Assembly: GCA_009691845.1 (NCBI GenBank)
Contig: SIAJ01000002.1
Span: 62,001-126,000 of the forward strand
DNA length: 64,000 nt
Direction of reading: 5' to 3'
Source: Gemmataceae bacterium
GTDB taxonomy: Bacteria; Planctomycetota; Planctomycetia; Gemmatales; Gemmataceae
Under the pieces are notes generated by a model. That model had not been told where the DNA came from. It made no database searches and was given only the letters and a program-made list of their open reading frames with translations. Positions 38,351 through 47,700 of this stretch are shown one piece after another. The first letter of the stretch is position 1. Each line of letters starts with the position of its first letter. The position numbers were made by a program, and so were the translations under genes.

Positions 38351-41300
38351 ATGGCATCGGAAAGTGTACCGCTCGCGATCGTTGGTATCGGCTGCCTGTT
38401 TCCCAAGGCCGTGGGACCCGGCGCGTTCTGGGCCAACATCAAGCAAGGGATCGATTGCGTCGGCCCCGTGCCGGCCACGCACTGGAAGCCAGAAGAGTAT
38501 TTCGACGCCGACCCAAAATCGCCGGACATGACCTACGCGGCCCGCGGTGCCTTCCTCGATCCGGTCGATTTCAACCCCCTCGAGTTTGGTATTTCGCCTG
38601 TCGATCTGGAGGCCACGGATACCTCGCAACTGCTTGGCCTGATCGCTGCCCGACAGGCGCTGAACGATGCAGGGTACACACCTGAAAAGAAGTACGACAA
38701 GAATCGCATCAGTGTGATTCTCGGCGTGACCGGCACACTCGAACTGGTGATTCCGCTCGGCGCTCGCCTCGGACATCCGAAGTGGCGAAAAGCGTTGGCC
38801 GAGGCCGGCGTGGACCAGGAAACGGCCGACCGCGTCGTGAGTGACATTTCGGATTCCTACGTCCCCTGGCAAGAGAACTCCTTCCCCGGCCTGCTCGGCA
38901 ACGTGGTTGCGGGACGGATCGCCAACAAGCTCGACTTGGGCGGCACCAACTGCGTGGTCGATGCGGCCTGTGCGAGTTCGCTGAGTGCCATTCATCTCGC
39001 TGGCCTTGAGTTGGCCGCAGGTCGTTGCGATGTGGCCGTCACCGGCGGTGTCGACACGTTCAACGACATTTTCATGTACATGTGCTTCAGCAAGACTCCG
39101 GCCCTTTCACGCACGGGGGACGCGAAGCCGTTCGATGCCAACGGCGATGGGACCATCCTCGGCGAAGGCCTCGGCATCATCGTGTTGAAGCGTCTCGCGG
39201 ATGCCGAACGCGATGGCGACCGAATCTATGCGGTCCTGAAAGCGATTGGCACATCGAGCGACGGCAAAGGCAACGCGGTTTATGCCCCGACCGTTCACGG
39301 GCAGGTGCGTTGCTTGCAGAACGCTTACGAACAAGCGGGCGTGTCGCCGGCCACGATCGAGTTGATCGAGGCTCATGGCACCGGCACTAAAGTCGGCGAT
39401 TCGGTCGAGGCCACCGCGCTATCGCAAGTATTCCGCGACTCGAAGCGGGATGGAACGTGGTGTGCTCTCGGTTCCGTCAAGTCGATGATTGGCCACACGA
39501 AGGCGGCGGCCGGTGCGGCAGGAATCATCAAGGCCACGCTCGCGCTTTACAACAAGGTTCTGCCGCCGACGATCAAGGTGCAACAACCGGTCGAGCCATT
39601 GGAACCTGGTAAATCGCCGGTGTACGTGAACACGGAGAAACGCCCCTGGCTGCCGAATCGCGACCATCCAAGGCGAGCGGGCATGAGTGCCTTCGGCTTC
39701 GGCGGCAGTAATTTTCACGCGGTGTTGGAAGAATACAAGCCTGCGAAACTGGCTCCCGACTGGGACGGCCAAACGCAGATCGTCGCCTTCTCGGGTGAAT
39801 CGAAGGCTCAGCTTCTGCAACAGCTTTCGGCGTGGCCAAGCACGAACAGTTGGGGAGAGTTTTGCAACGCGGCTGCCAGGAGCCGGGCATCGTTCGACGG
39901 CAACGCAATCTGCCGTCTCTTGTTTGTCCTTCAGGAGCCTGAATCGCAAGCGAAGGTCTTCGCCGCCGCGAAGGCAAAGCTGGAATCCGAGCCTAACGCT
40001 CGTTCCTGGTCACTGCCGGCGGCCTACTTCGGCAGCGGCCCGGCTTCGGGGAAAATCGGCGTCCTGTTCCCTGGCCAGGGTTCGCAACGCGTCGGCATGT
40101 TGCGCGATTTGGCTTGCTCCTTCCCGGCCATGCTCGACTCCTTAAGCGAGGCCGAGAAGGACTGGAATAATCCGAAACGACTGATCGACTTCATCTATCC
40201 ACACTCGTCCTTCACGGCGGAATCGCGGGCCGCGAACGAAACCAGCCTTCGAGCGACCGAGATTGCTCAGCCGGCCCTCGGTGCAGTCAACCTTGGAGCC
40301 TGGCGAACGCTCCAACACTTCGGCATCACGGCGAGTGCTTTCGCAGGACACAGCTACGGCGAACTCGTCGCCTTGTGTGCAGCCGGTGCCTATTCGCCAA
40401 CGGAGTTGCATGACCTGTCACGCGAACGTGGCGGGCTGATGGCGTCGATTCAAGGGAACGATGCCGGCACCATGCTGGCTGCGATGGCCCCGCTCGCGGA
40501 AATCGAGCAGGTGCTGAAGGAAGAGAATCTCGCACTCGTGATTGCCAATCGCAATTCGCCGACGCAAAACGTCCTGAGTGGCAGCACAACGGAGATCGAA
40601 CGGGCTGAGACGTTATTTCGGAAGCGGAATCTACGTTGCACGCGTCTTCCGGTGGCCGCTGGCTTTCATAGCCCGCTCGTTGCTCGTGCCAAGCGGCCCT
40701 TCCAGGCCTGTCTCGAAAGCGTCGAGATTCGTGAGAAGTCGGTGCCGGTCTACGCCAACCTGAATGCCCGCAAGTATCCAGACTGCATCGATGACACGAG
40801 AGAATGGCTGGCCGAGCAACTCGTCCAACCCGTCGAATTTGTCAAACTGATCGAGAACATGGCCGGCGATGGCATCCGGACCTTCATTGAAGTTGGTCCT
40901 GGTTCGGTCCTCACGCGTTTGACGGAAGCCACACTTGCGGTGAAGCCGGAATTCGCCGACTGCGATTGCTTTGCGATTGACGCCTCGTCCGGCAAGAAGT
41001 CCGGCCTGCTTGATCTGGCGAATATGCTCGCACGGCTGGCCGCACGAGGACACGCGGTCGATCTTTGCACCTGGGGAGCTGGCCAAAATTATCCAGTCTC
41101 CCAGGCTAAGGCAGGCCTGACCGTGCCGATCACGGGTGCCAACTACGTTCGCCCGAAACCCGTGAAACCGAAGCCGCCGGCAAAGAAAGCCATTGCATCT
41201 GTTCCGCAGCCTGAACGACCTCCGCAGAGAACCTTGATGAACGAACCGATTCAGAAGCCGGCCGAACCCTCGCCCACTGGGATGTCAGCGGCATTGAGCA

Positions 41301-44300
41301 TCACCCAGCAAAGCCTGTTGGCCTTCCAGCGCATGCAAGAAGAGACGGCCAAGCTGCACAAACAATTCCTGGAGAACCAGCATTCCGCCCTGGCCACGCT
41401 CCATGCCTTGGTTGCTCAACAACAGGCGTTGCTGATGGGGCAGCCCATGCCGCCCGTCACGTGGGTGCAGAACTCCGCTTCTGCACCGCCAATTTCGGTT
41501 CCGCAAAGCGTGGCACAAAAGCCAGCACCCGATGCGTGGGTGCAGAACTCCGCTTCTGCACCGCCAATTCTGGAACAGAAGCGGAGTTCTGTTCCCGCAC
41601 GCATCGACGAAAAGCAGCACTCTATTCCGACGGGGAAGGATACGAGCAGCATCCTCCTGTCCGTCGTCGCCGAGAAAACCGGCTACCCAGCCGATATGCT
41701 CGGGCTCGACATGGCACTCGACGCGGATCTGGGGATCGACTCCATCAAACGCGTCGAAATCCTGTCCGCCTTGCAAGAGCGGATTCCCGACGCACCGGCC
41801 GCGAAGCCGGAACATCTCGGCACGTTGCACACTCTCCGAGACATCGTGAATTTCCTGGGCGGAACTCAGGACAGACCCAATACAGTCGCCGAGGCGAAGC
41901 CGGCCGCGGCCGAGCCCAAACCGACCTCGCAAAGTAACATTGCCGAAACCCTCTTGGCCGTCGTTGCCGAGAAGACCGGCTACCCCGCCGACATGCTTGG
42001 CCTCGATATGGCACTCGATGCGGACCTGGGAATCGACTCCATCAAACGCGTCGAAATCTTGTCCGCCTTGCAAGAGAGGATTCCCGACGCACCGGCCGCA
42101 AAGCCGGAACATCTGGGCACACTCCACACGCTACGCGATATTGCCACGTTTCTAAGTTCGAATGCGACAATCGCTCCCGTTCTGGAGGCCCCCCGCCCTT
42201 TCGAATTGGCGCTCACTCACGGCTCCGCTGAGAGTGAGCGCGTTCCCGAGCAGACGATTTCCGTCGAACATTCTGAAGTGCCGGTCGTACCCGAATTGCC
42301 CGCTCCGGCCAATAGTCGGGTGGTCAGAAAGTGCATTCGGACGGTACCGATCGATCTCGAACTGTCCCGGCCGCGAGTGCGGTTCGACACGTTCGCTCCT
42401 GTGTGGTTGATCGGCAATGCTTCGAGTTTCGCCGCCAAGCTCTTGCAACAATTCGATGCGGTCGGTTGCAAGCCCCAACTGATCTCGTGGAACGACACGG
42501 CATCCTCTTACGATCCCAAAGGCCTGGCCGGTTTGGTGCTGCTCGCACCAGACGAGGCCGGTCCCTCCGATTTGCCGCTGCGCGCGATTCGCTGGCTCAA
42601 GCGGGCAGCACCCGCCCTGGAGGAGTCCGCCCGTTCCAGCGGAGCGTTCTTTGCCACGATCACGAATCTCGATGGCATGTTCGGCTTTGGACCACTCGAT
42701 GCCGCGAGCGATCCGATTCACGGTGGCCTGGCTGGTCTCAGCAAGACCGCTTCGCACGAGTGGCCCAAGATTGCTTGCAAGGCAATCGACATCGATCCCA
42801 ATGTGCTGAGCGATGTTCCCCAGATCCTCGTTGAAGAGATTTTGACCGCCGGTCCTCTCGAGGTCGGGCTGCATGCCAGGGGACGAGTCGCTCTCCAACT
42901 GGCGGACATCCCGGCCGTGCTTCCCGCGGGAGAAGCCTGCCTGCTTTCCGAACGGGACGTGGTAATCGTCACGGGTGGTGCCCGCGGCGTGACGGCCGAA
43001 TCTCTGTTACCACTCGTCCGAGAATCGAAGCCACGTCTTGTGCTTCTGGGCCGCACTCCGTTGCCCGGCAAGGAGCCGGATTGGCTGGTAAATAGGACTG
43101 GCGAATCCCAGATCAAAGCTGCAGTCATTGCCAATACAGGCAAGGCATTGACCCCACGCCAGATCGGCGAGGAATGTCGTCGCATCACCGCTCAACGTGA
43201 GATTCTCCACAACATCAAACGGCTTAGCGAGGCCGGAGCTACCGTCGAATACCTTGCCATCGACGTCCAGAATGCAGCAGCCTTGACACCCGCTCTGGCC
43301 GACGTCCGTCGACGGCTCGGGCCGATTGCCGCCCTCGTCCACGGGGCGGGCGTGATTGCCGATCGCCGAATCGAAGACCTCACTGAAGAGCAGTTCTTGA
43401 ACGTGTACGACACCAAAGTCGTTGGACTTAGGAATCTGCTCGCAGCGACCGAAGACGATCCGTTGAAGGCGATTGTCCTCTTTTCCTCTTCCACCGGTCG
43501 CTTTGGCCGAACGGGACAGGTGGCCTATGCGGTCGCGAATGAGGTGCTGAACAAGACCGCACAGATTCTCTCGCGATCGAAACTGCACTGCCGCGTGGTC
43601 GCCTTGAACTGGGGCCCGTGGGATGGAGGCATGGTAACGCCAGCATTGGCCAAGCTGTTCGAGAAAGAAGGCCTCGGGCTGATTCCGCTTGCGGAAGGTG
43701 GCGAAACACTGCTTCGCGAACTCTCCTCCGGTGATCGGCCGGCAGAAGTCGTGATTCTCGCGGAGCCGATTGGGGCGATTGAATCTGTCCCGGCCACGGC
43801 CACGCCCACTACTGGCCCCGGGTTGGTTCAAACCTTCGAACGGCGGATCACACTGGCCGATCATCCCGTATTGCGTTCGCACGTCATCGGCGAAAAAGCG
43901 GTCGTGCCGTTTGTGTTGCACGTGGAGTGGATGGCCCATGCCGCGATGCATGGCCACCCGGGGTTGAAGTTTCATGGCTTCGACGATCTGCGTATTTTTC
44001 AGGGCATTCACGTCGAGGAAGCGAATGCAACCACGATTCAGGTGCTGTCTGGGAAAGCCATACGCAAGGACGGCCTCTTTCAGGTGCCGGTCGAGATTCG
44101 CGGCAAGAAGAACGACCGCGAGGTGACCCATTCGCGTGGCGAAATTGTTCTGGCCGAGCGCCTGCCCGATTCGGCCTTCGCGTCCGCACCACCGGAAACC
44201 GGGCCGTTCCCCTACAAACCGGAAGAAGTTTACGAGTACATTTTGTTTCATGGCCCCGACCTTCGGGCCCTCGGCCGCATCGATGGCATGGGCGATATCG

Positions 44301-44719
44301 GTGCGATTGCCTACACGCAGTCTGCGCCTTCACCGATCATGTGGATGAATGCTCCCGTTCGCGGTGCCTGGCTAGCCGACCCGCTTGCTCTTGATGCCGC
44401 GTTCCAACTGTTAAGCGTGTGGAGTTACCAGAAGCACCGGGCGGTTTCCTTGCCCTGTTTCGTTGGACGTTATCGTCAGTTTCGCCGGGCTTTTCCAACC
44501 GACGGGGCCCTCATTTTTGCTCGCATCACACGCGATAACGGCACCACCGCTCGGGCCGAAGTCGATTTCATCGATGCGGATGGCCGAACTGTTGCACGCA
44601 TGACCGACGTCGAACACGTGATCGACGCATCGTTGAACGAGGCGTTTCGTCGTGGCCGCATTCACTCGCCGACTGGCACGGGCACGATCGCCACTCAAAT
44701 TGGGAGCCGCCTGCGTTGA
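38351..44719 (+). CDS. pfaA: PUFA-synthase-like megasynthase KS-AT-ACP-ACP-KR-DH
   Basis: A 2122-residue type I synthase. Ketosynthase (about 5-470) has Cys207 in DAACASS, His342 in EAHGTGT and His382 in IGHTKAAAG. Acyltransferase (about 570-890) has Ser668 in GHSYGE and AGFHSPLV. A Pro-rich, Gln-rich helical linker (about 905-1090) contains palindromic DNA repeats. Two ACPs carry LGIDSIKRVEIL with phosphopantetheine sites Ser1131 and Ser1230. Ketoreductase (about 1528-1810) has VTGGARGVT and FSSSTGRFGRTGQVAYAVAN. A C-terminal hot-dog dehydratase (about 1830-2105) has LADHPVLRSHVIGEKAVVP and DPLALDAAFQLL. The domain order is that of PfaA; only two ACPs, where marine PUFA synthases have four to nine. 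Confidence 0.93.
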   Translation: MASESVPLAIVGIGCLFPKAVGPGAFWANIKQGIDCVGPVPATHWKPEEYFDADPKSPDMTYAARGAFLDPVDFNPLEFGISPVDLEATDTSQLLGLIAARQALNDAGYTPEKKYDKNRISVILGVTGTLELVIPLGARLGHPKWRKALAEAGVDQETADRVVSDISDSYVPWQENSFPGLLGNVVAGRIANKLDLGGTNCVVDAACASSLSAIHLAGLELAAGRCDVAVTGGVDTFNDIFMYMCFSKTPALSRTGDAKPFDANGDGTILGEGLGIIVLKRLADAERDGDRIYAVLKAIGTSSDGKGNAVYAPTVHGQVRCLQNAYEQAGVSPATIELIEAHGTGTKVGDSVEATALSQVFRDSKRDGTWCALGSVKSMIGHTKAAAGAAGIIKATLALYNKVLPPTIKVQQPVEPLEPGKSPVYVNTEKRPWLPNRDHPRRAGMSAFGFGGSNFHAVLEEYKPAKLAPDWDGQTQIVAFSGESKAQLLQQLSAWPSTNSWGEFCNAAARSRASFDGNAICRLLFVLQEPESQAKVFAAAKAKLESEPNARSWSLPAAYFGSGPASGKIGVLFPGQGSQRVGMLRDLACSFPAMLDSLSEAEKDWNNPKRLIDFIYPHSSFTAESRAANETSLRATEIAQPALGAVNLGAWRTLQHFGITASAFAGHSYGELVALCAAGAYSPTELHDLSRERGGLMASIQGNDAGTMLAAMAPLAEIEQVLKEENLALVIANRNSPTQNVLSGSTTEIERAETLFRKRNLRCTRLPVAAGFHSPLVARAKRPFQACLESVEIREKSVPVYANLNARKYPDCIDDTREWLAEQLVQPVEFVKLIENMAGDGIRTFIEVGPGSVLTRLTEATLAVKPEFADCDCFAIDASSGKKSGLLDLANMLARLAARGHAVDLCTWGAGQNYPVSQAKAGLTVPITGANYVRPKPVKPKPPAKKAIASVPQPERPPQRTLMNEPIQKPAEPSPTGMSAALSITQQSLLAFQRMQEETAKLHKQFLENQHSALATLHALVAQQQALLMGQPMPPVTWVQNSASAPPISVPQSVAQKPAPDAWVQNSASAPPILEQKRSSVPARIDEKQHSIPTGKDTSSILLSVVAEKTGYPADMLGLDMALDADLGIDSIKRVEILSALQERIPDAPAAKPEHLGTLHTLRDIVNFLGGTQDRPNTVAEAKPAAAEPKPTSQSNIAETLLAVVAEKTGYPADMLGLDMALDADLGIDSIKRVEILSALQERIPDAPAAKPEHLGTLHTLRDIATFLSSNATIAPVLEAPRPFELALTHGSAESERVPEQTISVEHSEVPVVPELPAPANSRVVRKCIRTVPIDLELSRPRVRFDTFAPVWLIGNASSFAAKLLQQFDAVGCKPQLISWNDTASSYDPKGLAGLVLLAPDEAGPSDLPLRAIRWLKRAAPALEESARSSGAFFATITNLDGMFGFGPLDAASDPIHGGLAGLSKTASHEWPKIACKAIDIDPNVLSDVPQILVEEILTAGPLEVGLHARGRVALQLADIPAVLPAGEACLLSERDVVIVTGGARGVTAESLLPLVRESKPRLVLLGRTPLPGKEPDWLVNRTGESQIKAAVIANTGKALTPRQIGEECRRITAQREILHNIKRLSEAGATVEYLAIDVQNAAALTPALADVRRRLGPIAALVHGAGVIADRRIEDLTEEQFLNVYDTKVVGLRNLLAATEDDPLKAIVLFSSSTGRFGRTGQVAYAVANEVLNKTAQILSRSKLHCRVVALNWGPWDGGMVTPALAKLFEKEGLGLIPLAEGGETLLRELSSGDRPAEVVILAEPIGAIESVPATATPTTGPGLVQTFERRITLADHPVLRSHVIGEKAVVPFVLHVEWMAHAAMHGHPGLKFHGFDDLRIFQGIHVEEANATTIQVLSGKAIRKDGLFQVPVEIRGKKNDREVTHSRGEIVLAERLPDSAFASAPPETGPFPYKPEEVYEYILFHGPDLRALGRIDGMGDIGAIAYTQSAPSPIMWMNAPVRGAWLADPLALDAAFQLLSVWSYQKHRAVSLPCFVGRYRQFRRAFPTDGALIFARITRDNGTTARAEVDFIDADGRTVARMTDVEHVIDASLNEAFRRGRIHSPTGTGTIATQIGSRLR
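41460..41595. repeat. Three palindromic repeat units in the AT-ACP linker
   Basis: Positions 41461-41494 and 41536-41569 are identical 34-base direct repeats, each containing the palindrome GTGCAGAA-CTCCGC-TTCTGCAC. A third unit, at 41572-41595 in the opposite sense, has the same core with GGAACAG outer arms. They are in frame and encode WVQNSASAPPI twice and LEQKRSSVPA. Confidence 0.85.
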
Positions 44720-47700
44720 GACGGCAATTCGAGCGCATCGCCATCGTCGGCATCGGTGGTCTGTTTCCGGGCAGTGCCGACCTCGACCGGTTCTGGTCGA
44801 ACGTCCGGTCCGCGAAGGACCTGTCGTCGGATCCGCCGCCGGGCCGCTGGGCGATTGAGCCGCACCACGTCCTGGATAATCGGGGAATTTTCCCAGACCG
44901 AGTACCCACTCTGCGTGGCTACTATTTGCAACCTTTCGCCGCCGATCTGGATGGGGTAAATCTCAACGGTTGGCCGATCGCGGAACTCGACCCGGTCTTT
45001 CATCTCGCGCTGCACATCGGCAACGCGGCCTGGCGAAGTGCGGTCACTGCTCCCATCGACCGCGAACGTTGTGGCGTGATCCTGGGCAACATCGCTCTGC
45101 CTATTGAGAAGGCGAACGCACTCACACTCGAAATGTTTGGGCCGAAGCTCGGACTCTTTCACCCGAAAAGCCAAACGAATCCGTTGAACCGACATTCCAC
45201 GGGGCTGCCGGCCGCACTTCTTGCACGGGGGCTCGGCTTCGGGCTAGGGGGCTTCGCCCTCGATGCGGCCTGTGCTTCGTCGCTGTACGCGTTGAAATTG
45301 GCTTGCGATGAATTGCAATCCGGCCGGGCCGATGCGATGATTGCCGGCGGGCTGGTTCGGCCCGATTCGCTCTACACACAAATGGGCTTCGCTCAACTTC
45401 GAGCCCTCTCGCCCACCGGACGCTGCTCCCCGTTTGATGCCCAAGCCAATGGTCTGGTCGTCGGGGAAGGTGGCTGTGCCTTCGTGTTGAAACGCCTGAG
45501 CGATGCGTACGCTCATGGCGATTCGATCCACGGCGTGATTGCGGGAATCGGCTTATCGAACGACGTCGAAGGCAATGTTCTTCAGCCCGCCAGTGAGGGC
45601 CAACTGCGGGCACTTCACGCAGCCTACAAGCAAGCTGGCTGGCGGCCGAGCGATGTGCAACTCATCGAGTGCCACGCCACCGGCACACCGACCGGCGATG
45701 CCGTCGAATTTGACAGTTTGCGAAAGCTGTGGAAGGATGAACCAGGGCGTGCTGTCATCGGCGGCGTGAAGTCAACCGTAGGTCATTTGCTGACGGGGGC
45801 GGGAGCGGCATCGCTGGCGAAAGTGCTCCTGGCCATGAAAAACCGTACGTTGCCACCGACGGCGAACTTCGATAAACCCTCGGCCACCTTGGGCTATGAG
45901 GGAGGCCCGTTCCGAATTCTGAAAGCCGCCGAGTCCTGGGAGTCGATCGGCCCACTCCGTGCCGCGATCAATGGCTTCGGCTTCGGCGGCATCAACGCCC
46001 ATGTGCTCATAGAGGAGCCGACGGAACTCGTGAATCGAGCGACGGTCGTCCAGGTGCCCGAGATGCCGCGTGCGTCCATCGCGGTCGTGAGGCTGGCCTC
46101 GCGAACCGGTACTCCGATCGAATCACTGACGATCCCCATTACCCGCTTTCGCATCCCGCCCACTGAACTCGCGGAAATGCTGCCTCAACAGACACTGATG
46201 TTGCAGATCGCGGCTGAGGCGATGGATTCTTGCTCTCCCCCGCTCCCTCCCCAAAGTGGAGAGAGGGAGCGACTGGGCGTCTTCATCGGCGTCAGCCTCG
46301 ATACGAACACGACCAACTATTTCCTCCGCTGGAAAGCCGGTGAAATCGATCAATCCCTGAAGGATCAGGTTCATCCGGCACTCACGGCCAATCGAACGAT
46401 GGGCTCGCTCGCCAGCATCGCGGCCAGCCGAGTCGCTCGCTTCCTCGGTGCCGGCGGGCCTAGTTTTGCCGTGTGCGATGAAGAAGCCGGCGGACTGCGG
46501 GCAGTCTCGCTCGCGGTCGAGGCTCTGCAAAAACATGAAATTGATCGAGCCCTGGCCGGTGCGGTCGAGTTCGCCACCGACCCGCGTTATGGCGGCTCCC
46601 AAGATGGTGCCGGGGCCGTGGTGTTGAAACGACTCGACGATGCCAAACGCGATGGCGACCGAATCCTCGCAGTGATTGACGGAGTACAATCGGTCCAGGT
46701 CGCAAATGTGCAACGCCCCACTTGTGGCGCGGCTTCCGGAATTCTGGAGTTCATCGACCGCTGTCGCGATCTCGATCAGGAACGCACGACGATCAACGGA
46801 CGGCCCGCCTTCTGGATTCACGATCGAGCGAATGGGCCTCGGCGAGCAACTGTCCAGGCGTGCAACCTCGGCCGGTTTGGCGTTCGCGTATCCCTCACCG
46901 AGTGGGAACAGGCCACCAGTCCTGTCCCAATTCCGGCAGGCCTGGAGGCCCGCCGCCACGGCTTGTTCCCATTCAGTGGCGACTCGGTTGAAGAGATTCT
47001 GAATCAGCTAAGTAAGTTCTCCAGTCAGACGGGAGTCACACCGGACGAACTCGCAAGTCGATTGTGGCAATTGCGTGCCGGTTCATCCGCGAAACGGTTT
47101 CAGCTCGCGTTTGTCGCCGCCGACCGTTTGCAACTGCAACAACGAATCGCGCAGGCACAGGATCACCTGCAACGGAGGCCGCACGAGTCGATTGCCGACG
47201 GAATCTACTTTTCGCCGAAACCACTCGGTGGCGAGATCGCGTTCGTCTATCCCGGCTCGGGCAATCACTTCGCGGGCATGGGGCGCGAACTTGGCGTGGC
47301 GTTTCCGCATGTGCTCCATCGGCAGATGGCCGAGAATCAGCATCTGCGGAGCCAGTATCACGCGGACGAAATATGGGGAACCGCCTCGCTCGATCAGCTC
47401 TTGCCACGAGAGTTGATCTTCGCACAGGTCGCGCTAGGCACGCTCGTCAGCGATTTGCTCACATCGTTCAACGTGCGGGCGCACGCGGTCGTTCCGTACA
47501 GTCTTGGTGAATCGGCCGGACTGTATGGCACCCGGGCCTGGCAGGATCGCGACGAGATGTTCCGTCGCATGAAGGAGTCGTCGCTATTCGTGACCGATCT
47601 GGCAGGGCCGTGCAACGCGGCACGCAGAAAATGGAAATTACCGACCGATCGGCCGGTCGATTGGCTCACGGGCGTGATCTCGGCCTCGCCGGAACGGGTG

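Noticed and set aside
41460-41595. Closely spaced repeats that could suggest a CRISPR array
   Set aside because: Only two direct copies plus one inverted relative, inside a translated linker, with no regular spacers and no cas genes in the window.
43007-44251. A 414-residue open frame on the minus strand inside the first megasynthase gene
   Set aside because: Opposite-strand shadow of KR and DH coding sequence in GC-rich DNA; its translation has no protein-family features.
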